Source: Chaetorhynchus papuensis (taxonomy: Eukaryota; Chordata; Aves; Passeriformes; Rhipiduridae). From it: 64,000 nt of DNA. The notes under the pieces were generated by a model. The model did no database searches and had not been told where the DNA came from. It was given only the letters and a program-made list of their open reading frames with translations. Positions 21,374 through 33,300 of this stretch are shown piece by piece. Within the stretch, counting starts at the first letter, position 1. Each line of letters opens with the position of its first letter. The stretch is taken from positions 1 through 64,000 of the forward strand of contig VWYX01000928.1 of NCBI GenBank assembly GCA_013396525.1, read 5' to 3'. The position numbers and the translations under genes were made by a program.

Positions 21374-24300
21374 CTGTCCAATGAAAAACAAAGCAGTTAG
21401 AGGTAAATAAATTTGGTTTCCTAACTGAGAACATATTTTTCACTAAGCATGGGATTGTGTTTTTAAGGATCATTACAAACAGAAATAGACAACCACTTGT
21501 CAGAGAGAACTGAGCAGCTGTTTTTAAACTGAGATTACTCTATTATTGGCTTTATTTATTTCATATCCAAGTCACAAGCTTTAAAGCCACAAAGACAAAT
21601 AAAGGTCTTGCAGTTTTAATGGAATATCTCAGGTCTTTCTGGTTTGACATTTTTACTGGTTTACTTCTGTTGTGCAAGAGAGAATGTGAATATTTCAGCT
21701 GAAAGGACCCACAGGGATCATCCAGTTCAACTGCCTGGAAATGTCAGTTATTTTATAGGCACTAAAAACTGGAAGGCTTCATATAAGCTCCAGACCATAA
21801 TCTGGGGTCTGCTCTAGCTAAAATCACCTCACTGACAGTGTTTTCACAAGGAAGAATTAATTATTTCTTCAGAGAATTTAAAGTTCATAAAAACTGGAAG
21901 AAGCTCTGACTCATTCTTAAAGAAGTTATTTTAAGCATCATTAAAAATTCATAGGAGTGCCTCAGTTTGCTATTTTTAAAGCCAATTTTGTTGTTTGTAA
22001 AAGTCATTTGTGTTACCTTGTAACCACCAAAATGTTTGGAACCAACCAGGTAAATTTACTCTGGGAATAAAGCTGGACAGAGTATAAAGCAGCTTCCTGA
22101 ACATATCCCTGCACTCAGGTGTCTGCATGGCTGTTTCAATCCACTCTCAGAGGATAAATACACTTAAAAAATCTAAATATTCTCCTTTTTGCAGGCACCA
22201 CTTTATGTCCCAAGTAATTGTGTTGCATGCAGCAACACTTACATGCAAATACTCTCAGCTTGAGGCAATTTCAATTTCTCTAACCCTTGAAACACCCTCT
22301 CAGTTACAAGCATAAAGCTGCTAAAAAAAAAGAAAACTGATTCCAAAGTAGAGCTTATTTTTAGTCTGTGCTCATTAATCAAGTCAGAGCTGCCCAGAGA
22401 CTTAACCAACACAGTTTTTTTATTTGATTAGCTCTTTAATTCATCTGTTGGCCACTGTAGGTCGGGACAACTAATTTCCTTACCCTGAGGCTCTTCATCT
22501 ATTCCATCCTCTTCCCACTGCTCCTCGTTTGTCAGGAGAGGGTTCCGAGCTTCACTCAAGGCTCTCATTGGGAAGAAATGTCCATCCCCCTGGCTGCATG
22601 GAGAAAAGCAGAGAGGGACACTGCAAAACCAGCAAGTGACTTGAAAGGACGACAATTTCTCTACATTTTTTTCTGCAAACAAAGTTTTCTGTTGCCACAA
22701 CTTCCCGTGTTTACTTAAAATCATCTTTAAGCTTTGAAAAGTACCACGTTTCTCTTTCTTTTTGGTTCTCAATTTCTTCAAGGTCTCTGGAGTGCAAAAG
22801 TTGAAACTGATGGCCTGGAATCAAGTAACTTTTAGGAGAAGGTAAATGTGTTAACTTGATCAAGTCATTTGAATACAGAAAAATATCCTGGAAAAATTAA
22901 CTTGTGGACAGCTAGAAGTGAGGGGAAAACTGAGGAAAACATTTATGAAAAAGGACAAATTAAAAGGTATAAATTTTATCAATTTATCCCACAGATTCTT
23001 CAGGGCAGAGATCACACTTCTCTGTTTGAATGACACCCAACAGAAAATGGCCCCACTTTTACTGAAAGACACATAAAAACCCCACTTTCCTGTGACCTAA
23101 ACCTGTACATAAAATGGGAAAAACTGTAATTTTATCAGCTTTTAGCACTGACTTGATTATTACTTACCTAGAGGCAATAGGCAGCAACCAGAGCTTTTTT
23201 TCTTCTCCAAACACTTGCTGGAGATTCTTCACAAAGCCAAGATTGAATCCATTTTTATCTGGGCCATTTTGAAACACTGGAGCTGAGAAAGCCTCTGCAA
23301 ACAGAGGCAATTGCAGTGGAAAAAAAATAAAAATCAATGGCAAACACTCTGAAACAGGGTTGTGCATCTTGCAGCCATCTAAAGACAACGTGATTTACCA
23401 GATTATAGAGACACAGCACTACAAAGTTTCAAACCAAGAGTTTTTCCCATTTTGCAAAGCCTGTAAAGACTTTCCAACCAAAGGCAGGAATTTGTTTGTG
23501 CAACTGAACCCAGAGAACAGTCAAACCAACCCACAGTGGGCTGTTTCATCCAGAGAATGGAGTTAAAAGATCTTTCACTCTGTGAGACTTGATGAAATTC
23601 AGAGGGTAAAAGTTTCTAGGTATAAAACTCTGCAGAATGAAGTAGGTTGGTCTTCAGTGCATATTCCAGAAGTGGCACTGTGGGTTTAAACCACCTCATT
23701 TGTTAATGTTACAATGAACAAGCACTAGGGACAAACAAATGCAAATAAACTCTGGGTTGTGGTGAGGCATAAAATTAAGAGAGGGGAGAAGAACCTTGAG
23801 TGCCTTAGGAACAATTTGATCTCCCTTCTCAGCTGCTGCACAGGTCTGATATTCTGGGATAGATGAGCTTCAGTGCCCCATGAAATGACTTTTGAAGGAA
23901 GTAACTTGATAAAATCAGAATATTTGCTCACTCTTGATAGTGTCTGTTTTCTTACAAAACTTTATCCAAAAAGCTTTGAAAGTGAACATTTATCTGAGGA
24001 AAGGCAAAGAAACTACTTGGGAAAATGATATTATTTTAGATGATAATTTCTTTGGTTTTACAGTCACAACTTCTTTGCCTGTATCAGTGAAGATGGACAA
24101 GGTGTTTCCCAAGCTCAATAAGCTGGACTGGGATCCAGCACAGGAGCATAACAAACCATTATTCCTGAAAAGCTGCACTCATTTCACAGCAAATGTAGTT
24201 TTACATATGCATAACATTTTTATAATTGGACTTCTACACTTTAAAGCTCTGGTTTCCCTAACAAAGCTTTTGTCACACCAGCTAATAAATGCACCTCATT

Positions 24301-27300
24301 TGCAGTGACAAATTTCTGCAGCTTGTACCAGGATCTTAAATCTTTCTCCCCTCATAAAGCAGCAGGAACGTACAGAAATAGAACAAATGTCTTTTTTCTT
24401 TGCTTTTTTTCTTCTTACAGCATATTTGGTGTGTCTTACTGGCAGGAGACAGAGAGAAGAGCCTCACCTAGAGTGGATCTGTTCCTGCTGACGAGCCAGC
24501 AGTGGTAGCCAAACAGAAACATGAGGCTCACAAAGAACATGATTGCCACGAAGAGAAGGAAAAGGATGTGAAATTTGGAACGTCCATTGGTCAGCTCACC
24601 CTGGAAAGGAAAGCAACACAGAACAAGTGATAGGAACAAATTAAAGATGGGAATTCTTTGTACTTAAAGAAAGATAATTTCTAAAACTCCTATTGGGAGT
24701 TCTCAAGCTTTTATAGACAAAAGGCAACCTTACTATAAAAAGCAAAAAGAGACAAAGAAATGAATGTGGTTCATTTCCCCTCCTGTACCACAGCACAAAG
24801 AGCAGGGGGTGTTATTAACTCTTTGTATGGCTCAGAGCCAGCCCACCACAGCTGCCCAGGTGGGCAGGAGGAACACCCTGTGCCCGTGGGAAATAAGCAG
24901 GCAGGAGCTCTCAAAGCCCTGTCTAAGTTCTGCTGAGTTTCCTGTGCATACATTAAAATTCTGCACCTTGCTCAAGGTAAGCCCAGAGAACCCGACCTCT
25001 GCAGCTATCAGGGAGTGTTACAACAGAGCACAGAGGGGTGGGGAAAGTTTAAAAGCTCAGTGGGAACTTCCAAGCAGAAGAAAGGCTCCTTTCCCTCTAC
25101 AGCAGAAGAGCCAAGTGCCAGAGGTGCCCAGCAGCAACACAGGCAGGCTCTGGGGACCTCCAGGGCTCAGGGCTGTGCCATGCTGAGTGTGGGGAACAAT
25201 TAGTGCACAGCAAAATTACTTCAACACAAACATACAGAGTTATTGAGCAGAGGAGACAGAAACTACAGGCCAAGGGCCAGTGTCTTATTGGAGCCATCAG
25301 CTGCCCTTGCTTGCATATAAACAATCAGCAGTAACTGAATAAAAGCCTCTTTTGGTTCACTCTGGTTTTAAATTGAGAAGGAGGCCTATATGGGCTAGAA
25401 AATGAACAAGGGTTTTTGACTCGTTTTTTTCTTCTCGGTAAATATGTACAAATCAATTCTGGGACCTTACACATCAATGCCAAACATTGCAAGAGACGCC
25501 CGTGCAAACACGAGGACAGGGAAGGGATATAACCTCTCTGCCAGAAGCTCATCTGCAGTTCCTGCAGTTCCTGAAGGTTACTTGCTTCTTGCTTTGTGCA
25601 CTGTGGACATCTAACGGGAGCTGGTCTCCCAAAGGGCCCAGGAAAACACCTCCCAGGAAAATGCAGCCCCTCCACTGCCTGACAGCAACAAAGCACCGAG
25701 AGTCACTAAAGCCCACGAGACTCACAGCAGGTGAAAAAGGAACCGGATTTCATGACTTACTGTCCAATACTTAATGAAATACTTGAAGACTGTTGCAGCA
25801 ATATACAAGCAATACAACAAAGAATAGGCTAAGAACAGTAGAAAGAATTTGTAGTTAGAAAATCCAATGCAGTTATTCACCCTGGAGGACAAAAGCAAAG
25901 TTGAAATCAGGATTTGTGCAGCACACAGTGGTTGTAACACAATGAGCACGATCAGTTTTGGGGGGTTTTAAACCCCGTGATCACACAACCGAATTTGCCA
26001 ATGAGCAGCTCCCCTTAGTGGCCAACAGGGAACAGAACTGAAAGCTCTGCTCTTCACTCCAGCCCTTCCTGCGGGCCAAGGAGAAGCCCAGGTCAGAGTT
26101 TTGGAATCGTTTTAAGGTTGGTAGCACAGGTAAATGGGTCACAGAGGCAGGAGCTCATTCCTCCTGTCTGAGTCTCGTCTGCCGAGGGAATCAGATCTGG
26201 GAGTTCTGTGCTACTTTGTTCATTTGCAGACCTCAGGAGCCACCTCAGCCCTGCCTGTTTGTTTGCATCCAGCCCAGTTAACCCCACTTTTGGTTAGAAT
26301 TCTCCATGCACAGGACAACTCTAGAAAGGAGCAAGGGGATGTCCAAAAAACCCTAGTGGGTGTTTGTGTCAGAACCCAGGTTTGGAAAATCCTCTACAAT
26401 TTTGATCCCTGGGGAGGTTCAGGTAGGGAAATGTTTGTGTTGCTTCTGATTTCTTAAATCTTCCTTTTTTTTTTCTCTCAAAAAAAAGGAAGAGTTTAAG
26501 AAATTTAGTGGCAGTAATTCTCAAAAGTGTAAAGCTCAATTCATCCATGCAGCTTTCTGCACAGACTGTCTCTGACCAGATTGTTCAGAAACAATCCACG
26601 TGCAAATGTTATTGAAAGCACCCCAAACACAGCTGAAACTCTCAGAGAGCCCAAAGGAAAGGCTTAGCTGGAGTTCCTTTCAAATTTTAATAATAGTTAA
26701 TGAGTGAATTAGCAGTTGGGGTTTAAACTTCATCAATATAATAGCATTTTTACACATGGGTTATGGACCTATCATGAATGATTTGTTAAAATATCATTTC
26801 AGGCAATTTCAAAGTGCAATTATTTTATAAATTTCCCAAACCAAAGTGATGAATGGCCTAAAATGTGAGAGACATACAGACATGAGAGGCATATACAGAA
26901 ATATATGTAAGTAGCCTTTCCTTTCAGAAAACCACAAACCAGTATCTAGGACGTACCATGGACAGTGATGATCCATTTTTAGCACACACCTGCAGAAAGA
27001 CAAAAAAGAAAAATGGAAAATTCTTAATTGGTACTTCATTACCAACTGCAGATCAATAGCAAAACCTGTGATTTTTGTGAGATTTCTACATGACAGAAAC
27101 TCAAAATGATGCCATCTCTAAGTTTTTTAAGGTAGGTACAATTTTAAGATGGAACATTTCTTAGTGTTTGAAGGCCAACCAATGTCCTTGGTTCTTGTGT
27201 AGATAAAGAGCCATGGAAATGATTCCTGCCCTAGAGCACTGCTGGCTGCAGCTGGAACAGAGACCCTGGGACACATTTTTGTGTGAAAAGCCACGTGAAG

Positions 27301-30300
27301 GGGCAGCCCACTCACAGAACCAGTGGTGACTGCACGTGGGTGAAGGACAACCCATAACTTACATGGCACAAACAGAGCAATGGTGGCAACGATCAGGTTT
27401 GATCAGCTGGCATCTGTCACAGAAGCGAATCCCTGGAATTAGAGACAAATTAACACCAAACAAGGGAAAAGTGCTCTTTTTTTTATGTGTCAGTTGACCC
27501 TGTGCTCATTTCCTAACTATTCTTTTTCCTTCCTCTATCACTGCAGCAGGTGACTGGGTTTGCAGCTGGTGTTTGCTGCCAGGTCACAATCAGGTAAGCA
27601 ACACTCAGAGTTCTGATGGACACTTGCAGATGGGGCAACAACAGAAAAAGCATAAAATCACAGAACCATGGAATGGTTTGGGTTGGCAGGGACTCTCAAG
27701 TTCATCTTTTTCCACCCCCTGCCATGGGCAGGGACACCTTCCAGTATCCCAGGTGCTCCAAGCCCCATCCAACCCGGCCTTGGACACTTCCAGGGATCCA
27801 GGGGCAGCCACAGCTTCTCTGGGCACCCTCTGCCAGGGCCTCCCCACCCTCACAGGGAAGGATTTCTTCCTAACCTGTAACCTAAATTTACTCTAAACCA
27901 TACAGAGCTCAAGAGTGACAAACCAAAACTATAAACTTGTTACCACATTTACTCAGGCTACCTACACTTCATTTTGATAATTCTCTATTTATTCCAGTTC
28001 TCTCCTTCAAAATTTTTCAGCCTGCCTGACAGAAATGAGCAGGTCAGAGCCTCCAGTACAAACACAGATTTCTTTAAGCTGTGAAGGGAGTGCAGCAGGC
28101 ATTTAATCACTGCACACAGTCCAGAAAACTGGTCACAGATGTCCTGCATCTCTAAGCCAGTCTCCATTTTAAGTAAAAATTATGACAAGATTTGGTTATT
28201 CTATTGCTATTTCTAAACACAGACAGCACATGTGGTAACATCTTGCTTCTCAAAGGCACTGCGCTGCATGGGAGGGTTCAAGGCTTTTTTTGTTTTCCCT
28301 GAGAACAAAGGCATTCAGATCCTTTGCACAGGAGTCAGTGGGTGCACTGGGAATGCTGTTGGTCAGCAGGACCCTCTGAGTGCCAGCCTGTGCTGCTGGA
28401 CTGTGTGGGGGTGGATTTGGGGCCACGAGCTCGGTGCTGAGCTGACCTCCATTCCCTGTCCTCGTGTACACCGGCAGCTTCCTGGCGATCTCGGCGAGGA
28501 TCTGCCTCTGCACCTCGGGCCTCTCCTCGTTCTCATAGCGCTCCTGGTCAGCGTAGGACATGTGGAACTGCAAGCACAGGCCACAAGGGGAGCAGTTACC
28601 CACGGGGAACACCAGGGAGCATTGCAAACACAGGTGAGTTTGGAAACATTTTTACCTCCTGCTCCTGAGATTAATCTGGTGGGAAAATGTGGTTGTTAAG
28701 AAGACAAAGGGAGGTAGTGAGTGCTGGACAGCCAGAATATGTGAGACATCAATAAGAAATGAAAAAGTGAAATTAAGGCTCATAAAACAACTTACTAGAA
28801 TTGTTCCTGTTGCTGCCTTAGATGAATATCATTACCTTTATAACGCATTCAGCACATCTCTAGTGAGCAAGAATCTGTCTCCAGCCACAGTTTTATATTT
28901 TTAAAACTGGGATTAGTTGTTATTTATAAATTTACATTCCCATAATCAGGATCAGAGCATAGCTGTGTATATTTGGAGTGCCACACAAATCTCAACCTCA
29001 TTGTGTTGCTCCAAACATAGTGTTTCATTAGTATTTCATAGAGAGGTAAGACCAAATGCAATTTAAAAAAATTAAATCTACCAATCCAAGCAACGTGACA
29101 AAGTAAGTATTTGGTAGACAAGAATTAAACACATTTGCCTCTGACTCTGCTCTCCAGATCAACCAGACTGAAGGACTTTTGAGTTCTCTTTTACATCTCT
29201 GCTTTTGGTTTGCAAGGAATGAAAGGTGTTGGGTCTCTTACCTTTTTGCCTGGTTGTATTGGGAGAGTGAAAACAGACTTCCAATATGTCCACACAAAGA
29301 GCACAAAGAGAATATGGAATACTACAAGATAGGCCACTAAAAACAAAACAAGAAAAAAACAGTGCAGTAAGTTTTTAAGCAAAGGTTTCATCCATGATGG
29401 GCAGAACTCAAACTTTTCACAACAATATTAAAAAAAAAAAATGAAAGGAAAAGACAGATGTCCATCCAGTGCCACCCATTATTGCAGTCCAGCTAAACCT
29501 TATGGCTCAGGGTCAGCAGCATCCCAGAGCTCAGGGGTGAGCAATCTCAGAGCCTCCCCTGATCCCATTCCATGGGTGAGGAAGATGCAGCTGTAAGAGA
29601 ATTGTCCCACAGGGCAGGTGACAACCCCGTATCACTGGGAATGACAGGATTCCTGCCTCTTCCCCATGTCCCAGGCACAGGCCCAGCAGAACTGCCTGGT
29701 GCTGAGCAGGGTAAAGGTTAATTTTGCAATGCTCCAGCAGCTCCCAGTATCGGGCTTCAGTTGCTATTAAATGCAGTTGGAAGCAGAGTGTGCAGTGCCC
29801 ACTTCTGCACGTTCTTCTTCTGAGAGCAGAGAGAAATCACATGAGCTTTACATCACCAGAAGAAGCCAGATCTCTTATTAAACATCTTTTACATTTGCCA
29901 CGGTTGATACAATAAAGTAAATCAGAAAAATTTCCCTCAAATCGAGCAGATTACTGAAGAAGAATTGTAAACCAGCAGACACAACCTTATCACATGAAAC
30001 CAGCACGTGTCAGAGCAGTCTTAGTTCTCCATGAAAACCTTACTCCAGAGCCTTTGGCATTAGCAGGCATTCCATGGACAGGGAGCCAGAGGAGCTGTCC
30101 CTCTGCTCCACAGACTATCTGCCATTTCTTTAACACTCAACTCATTAAGACATTACCAAAGAGTTACAAGATAGTTTTATTTAAACACATCATTTAATTG
30201 CAATAACCATCTCATTTCCCCCATTTCATTTCATTTAAGCTTCAAATTCTAGAAACTAAGATTAAAATAACGACCTGGAAAGAGAAATCTAAAATCCAAA

Positions 30301-33300
30301 CACTTCTTAACTATGTCAAAACACTTCTTTTCCTGTGTGAAAATTGGTAAAAAAGGCCAAATTCATCAGTGAGACTTTCTAATGACGGGACACATCTCAC
30401 AAGGATGTGATGGACTGTGGGAAGGAGCTGTGAATCACAGCTAAGTCATTGTCATGCTCCAAGCTGGTTTGAGATGTTATCCCTACACTACGTGCAGGTG
30501 GAGCTCAGCCATTTTTAATTAAAATGGAAGGAGATAAATCTTGCAACAGGTTTAATTTTGTTGATCAAGCAGCCCAGCAGCAAGTTAGAGGAAGATGACC
30601 TAGAGATGCACTAATAGATTAGGCAACTATTAACTTTCTTCTAATGAACAGTCATTAACATCCTGCTCTCTGTAGTTTCTCTGTAGCAATTTCAAACATC
30701 AGAACTGCTCTGTGGGGGAAAGAGAATTTACTGGATGCAGCAATCTGGAGGATCTTTAAATGTCAGCTGGCACTGTTCTCCATGGAACAACTTACACTAC
30801 ACCTACTTCTGTCCTTCATAACCCCAGAAGAAGAAAGTCACTGAGAGAGAACACTTGGATTAGCCAAAAGCATCCAAAGCACCTCCAGGAAAGAAGGGGA
30901 AGAATGCTAAAATAGCCACTGACTCCTTATTCTTAGAACATGGCCATTGCCTCCACCAACACACCGGTCTAAAGACTGTCATTGAGCAGTCCTACTGTGT
31001 TATGACTCAAGATCTGTTAGTGGGCACCAGAACTGAGAGAAGAAGTTTATCAAAAATAGCTTTCACTGAAAGATCAAATGGAACAGCGAAAAAAACAGGT
31101 GGGCTGCAGATGGGAACTAGTATTTTCTGTTTGGCTTGTAAAATCAGCTCTGGAACTGTGAAAGGGAAAGGGAGAAGAGGTGTGTGGGTGTGCACAGACA
31201 CACAGAGCTTTTCCTGAAGAGTCAGAGGATCAAAGCTTTGCCATGATCTGCCCATACTATGACTAAACAGGGCATTTCCCAATGCACCCAGAAGGTGCAG
31301 CACGCTGGGTACCCTCAGGAGGGTGCAATTACAGGAAGAAATACTGAAAGAGGAAGTACCTTTAAAAAAATGGACAGCAAATATTTCTGATACTTCACCC
31401 AGAACATTTGTAAATCCTTTTACACAAGGGTTGAATGTCAAATAAAAAATTAGCACACGTACCTTTCTCCACAGGGTTGCTCACAGTCACTGGAAAAGAA
31501 AAAAAACCACGTGTCCACAAAGCAAACAAGAATCCCAGAGAAGTTTGTGACAAACAACATTTCTATGTGAAATACAGCCATTTTAGGAAAAAATGTTCAA
31601 ATTCAAGAGGCAAAGAGAGAACCCACAGTTCAGCATCAAACCAAAAGCATCTGTAATAACTCTTCTTCACTCACGCACACACCCACAGCAAGATGTTCAG
31701 TAACTGGTGCTTGTGCTGTATTTTCCCTGCTTACAAAATATATTCTGTATATTTTGCATTAGAAATACGACACAACCAATCCTCTGTGACAGTGATAAGA
31801 TCACCAGGGCTCCTCTAGCACCTGCCCAAGCTGCATCTCTCTGCATTTACCACATACTTGTAGCTGCTTTCTACTGGTCTCTAGGTGGTCTTGACCCTCC
31901 ACTGTAAGCACTGCCCCAAAGCATTTCTGCATCAAAATAATTAAAAAGTTATAAATTTCTCAGCTTTGGCCAAGTCAGCAACTGCAATGACTCCATTGTT
32001 TTTATACTTCCCACCAGCAGAAATTTTACAACCCCTTCTTACTTCACCAAAATGAGAGGAAAGCCCCTACTAACAGAAGCCCTTTGAGCAGCCAGCAGAA
32101 GGTACATTGTTCAATGTCTGCTTGTAGTGACTATTTGAAAATCCAGCCATTATTTAAAAAGCCAGCATCCAAGTTTAACAGAAGAGACAAGGACAGCTTT
32201 CTTGAACTGAAAACAGAGAGTTCTGTGATATTCTGACAGAGCACTGCTTGGAAGACAAAGCTCTGTGACACACAGCAAGGCAGATGAAAAAAGAAACTGA
32301 ATCTTTGCTGTGTCTCTGCCCACTCAATCTCAGGTAAACAGGACTGTTAGGAAACCTGCAGTTTTTCCTTTGGTTTGCTGCCAATCAAGCAATGATGAGC
32401 TTTTCACAAACACTGCCTGGCTCCCTCCTGACCACACCTGCAGCAGGGCCTTGCTAAGGATTTCACTTGAGAAAAGAGCATCAAGTCAGATGATACAAAA
32501 GGTTCTATGGCAGGATCACTGTTGTCACTGTGGCAGCAACCACCAGCCAAATGAGAACTGAGGCCTCCTCCTATGACTCACTGGCCACCCCAGCCACTGA
32601 GAGCTCAAACCCAGCATCAGGAGATGCCTCCCAGGCATCACCCCCAGAGCACTTTCAGTGCTCGGCACAAACTGAAGATGCAAACCAAGGTTCCAGACAA
32701 AGCATTCACTATTTACATGCTCCCAGCAGCTGAGAAGAGGCAGCCAGCTCAGCAAGCCTTGCTGTGTTAGAAATGTGGAGAGGGACAATGTCCTGGGAGA
32801 TGGCTGGCAAGAAACAGCACAGGCCTACAGTTCATGCTCAAATCCTGAAATAATTCAGTCATTTCAACTTCCGCAGAGATAAACTCCTCCAGACACAAAT
32901 AAAAGAGATGAGAGAGAAATGGGGCAAAAAAAAAAAAAAAAAGGCGGGTGTGGGCAAATGAATGATTTTAAGCTGTGATTCCAGGCAGCGAGCTGAGCTC
33001 CTGCCAGCTGAACCAGCACTTGCAGAGCACCACAGCCCCAAATCCAAACCTCACTCAAAGCACCTGAGTCTCCTCCAACAGCTGCACTGAGAGCTGGGAT
33101 CAGCCCGTGTTCAGGATTACTGAATTTGCACAGTACATTTCAAAAGGCTGACAGCATTCAGGAAAACACTCTGCATTTTTTGTCACATATTCTAATGACA
33201 GTTACATGCACCTCAGAGATATCATTCTATGTGAATTCTTGAAAGAAACAGCCCACAGTCTCAGAGATGGGACAAATGTGATGAAGTGTTTGGAGGCTTT

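Larger units (their letters stand above)
21374..22483 (-). other. ZDHHC15: ZDHHC15 intron 10
   Basis: Contains a small CR1-like fragment (about 21681-21745). Just inside its 5' end are an in-frame stop and an AATAAA (see 22419-22430). The rest is unique AT-rich sequence. Confidence 0.85.
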
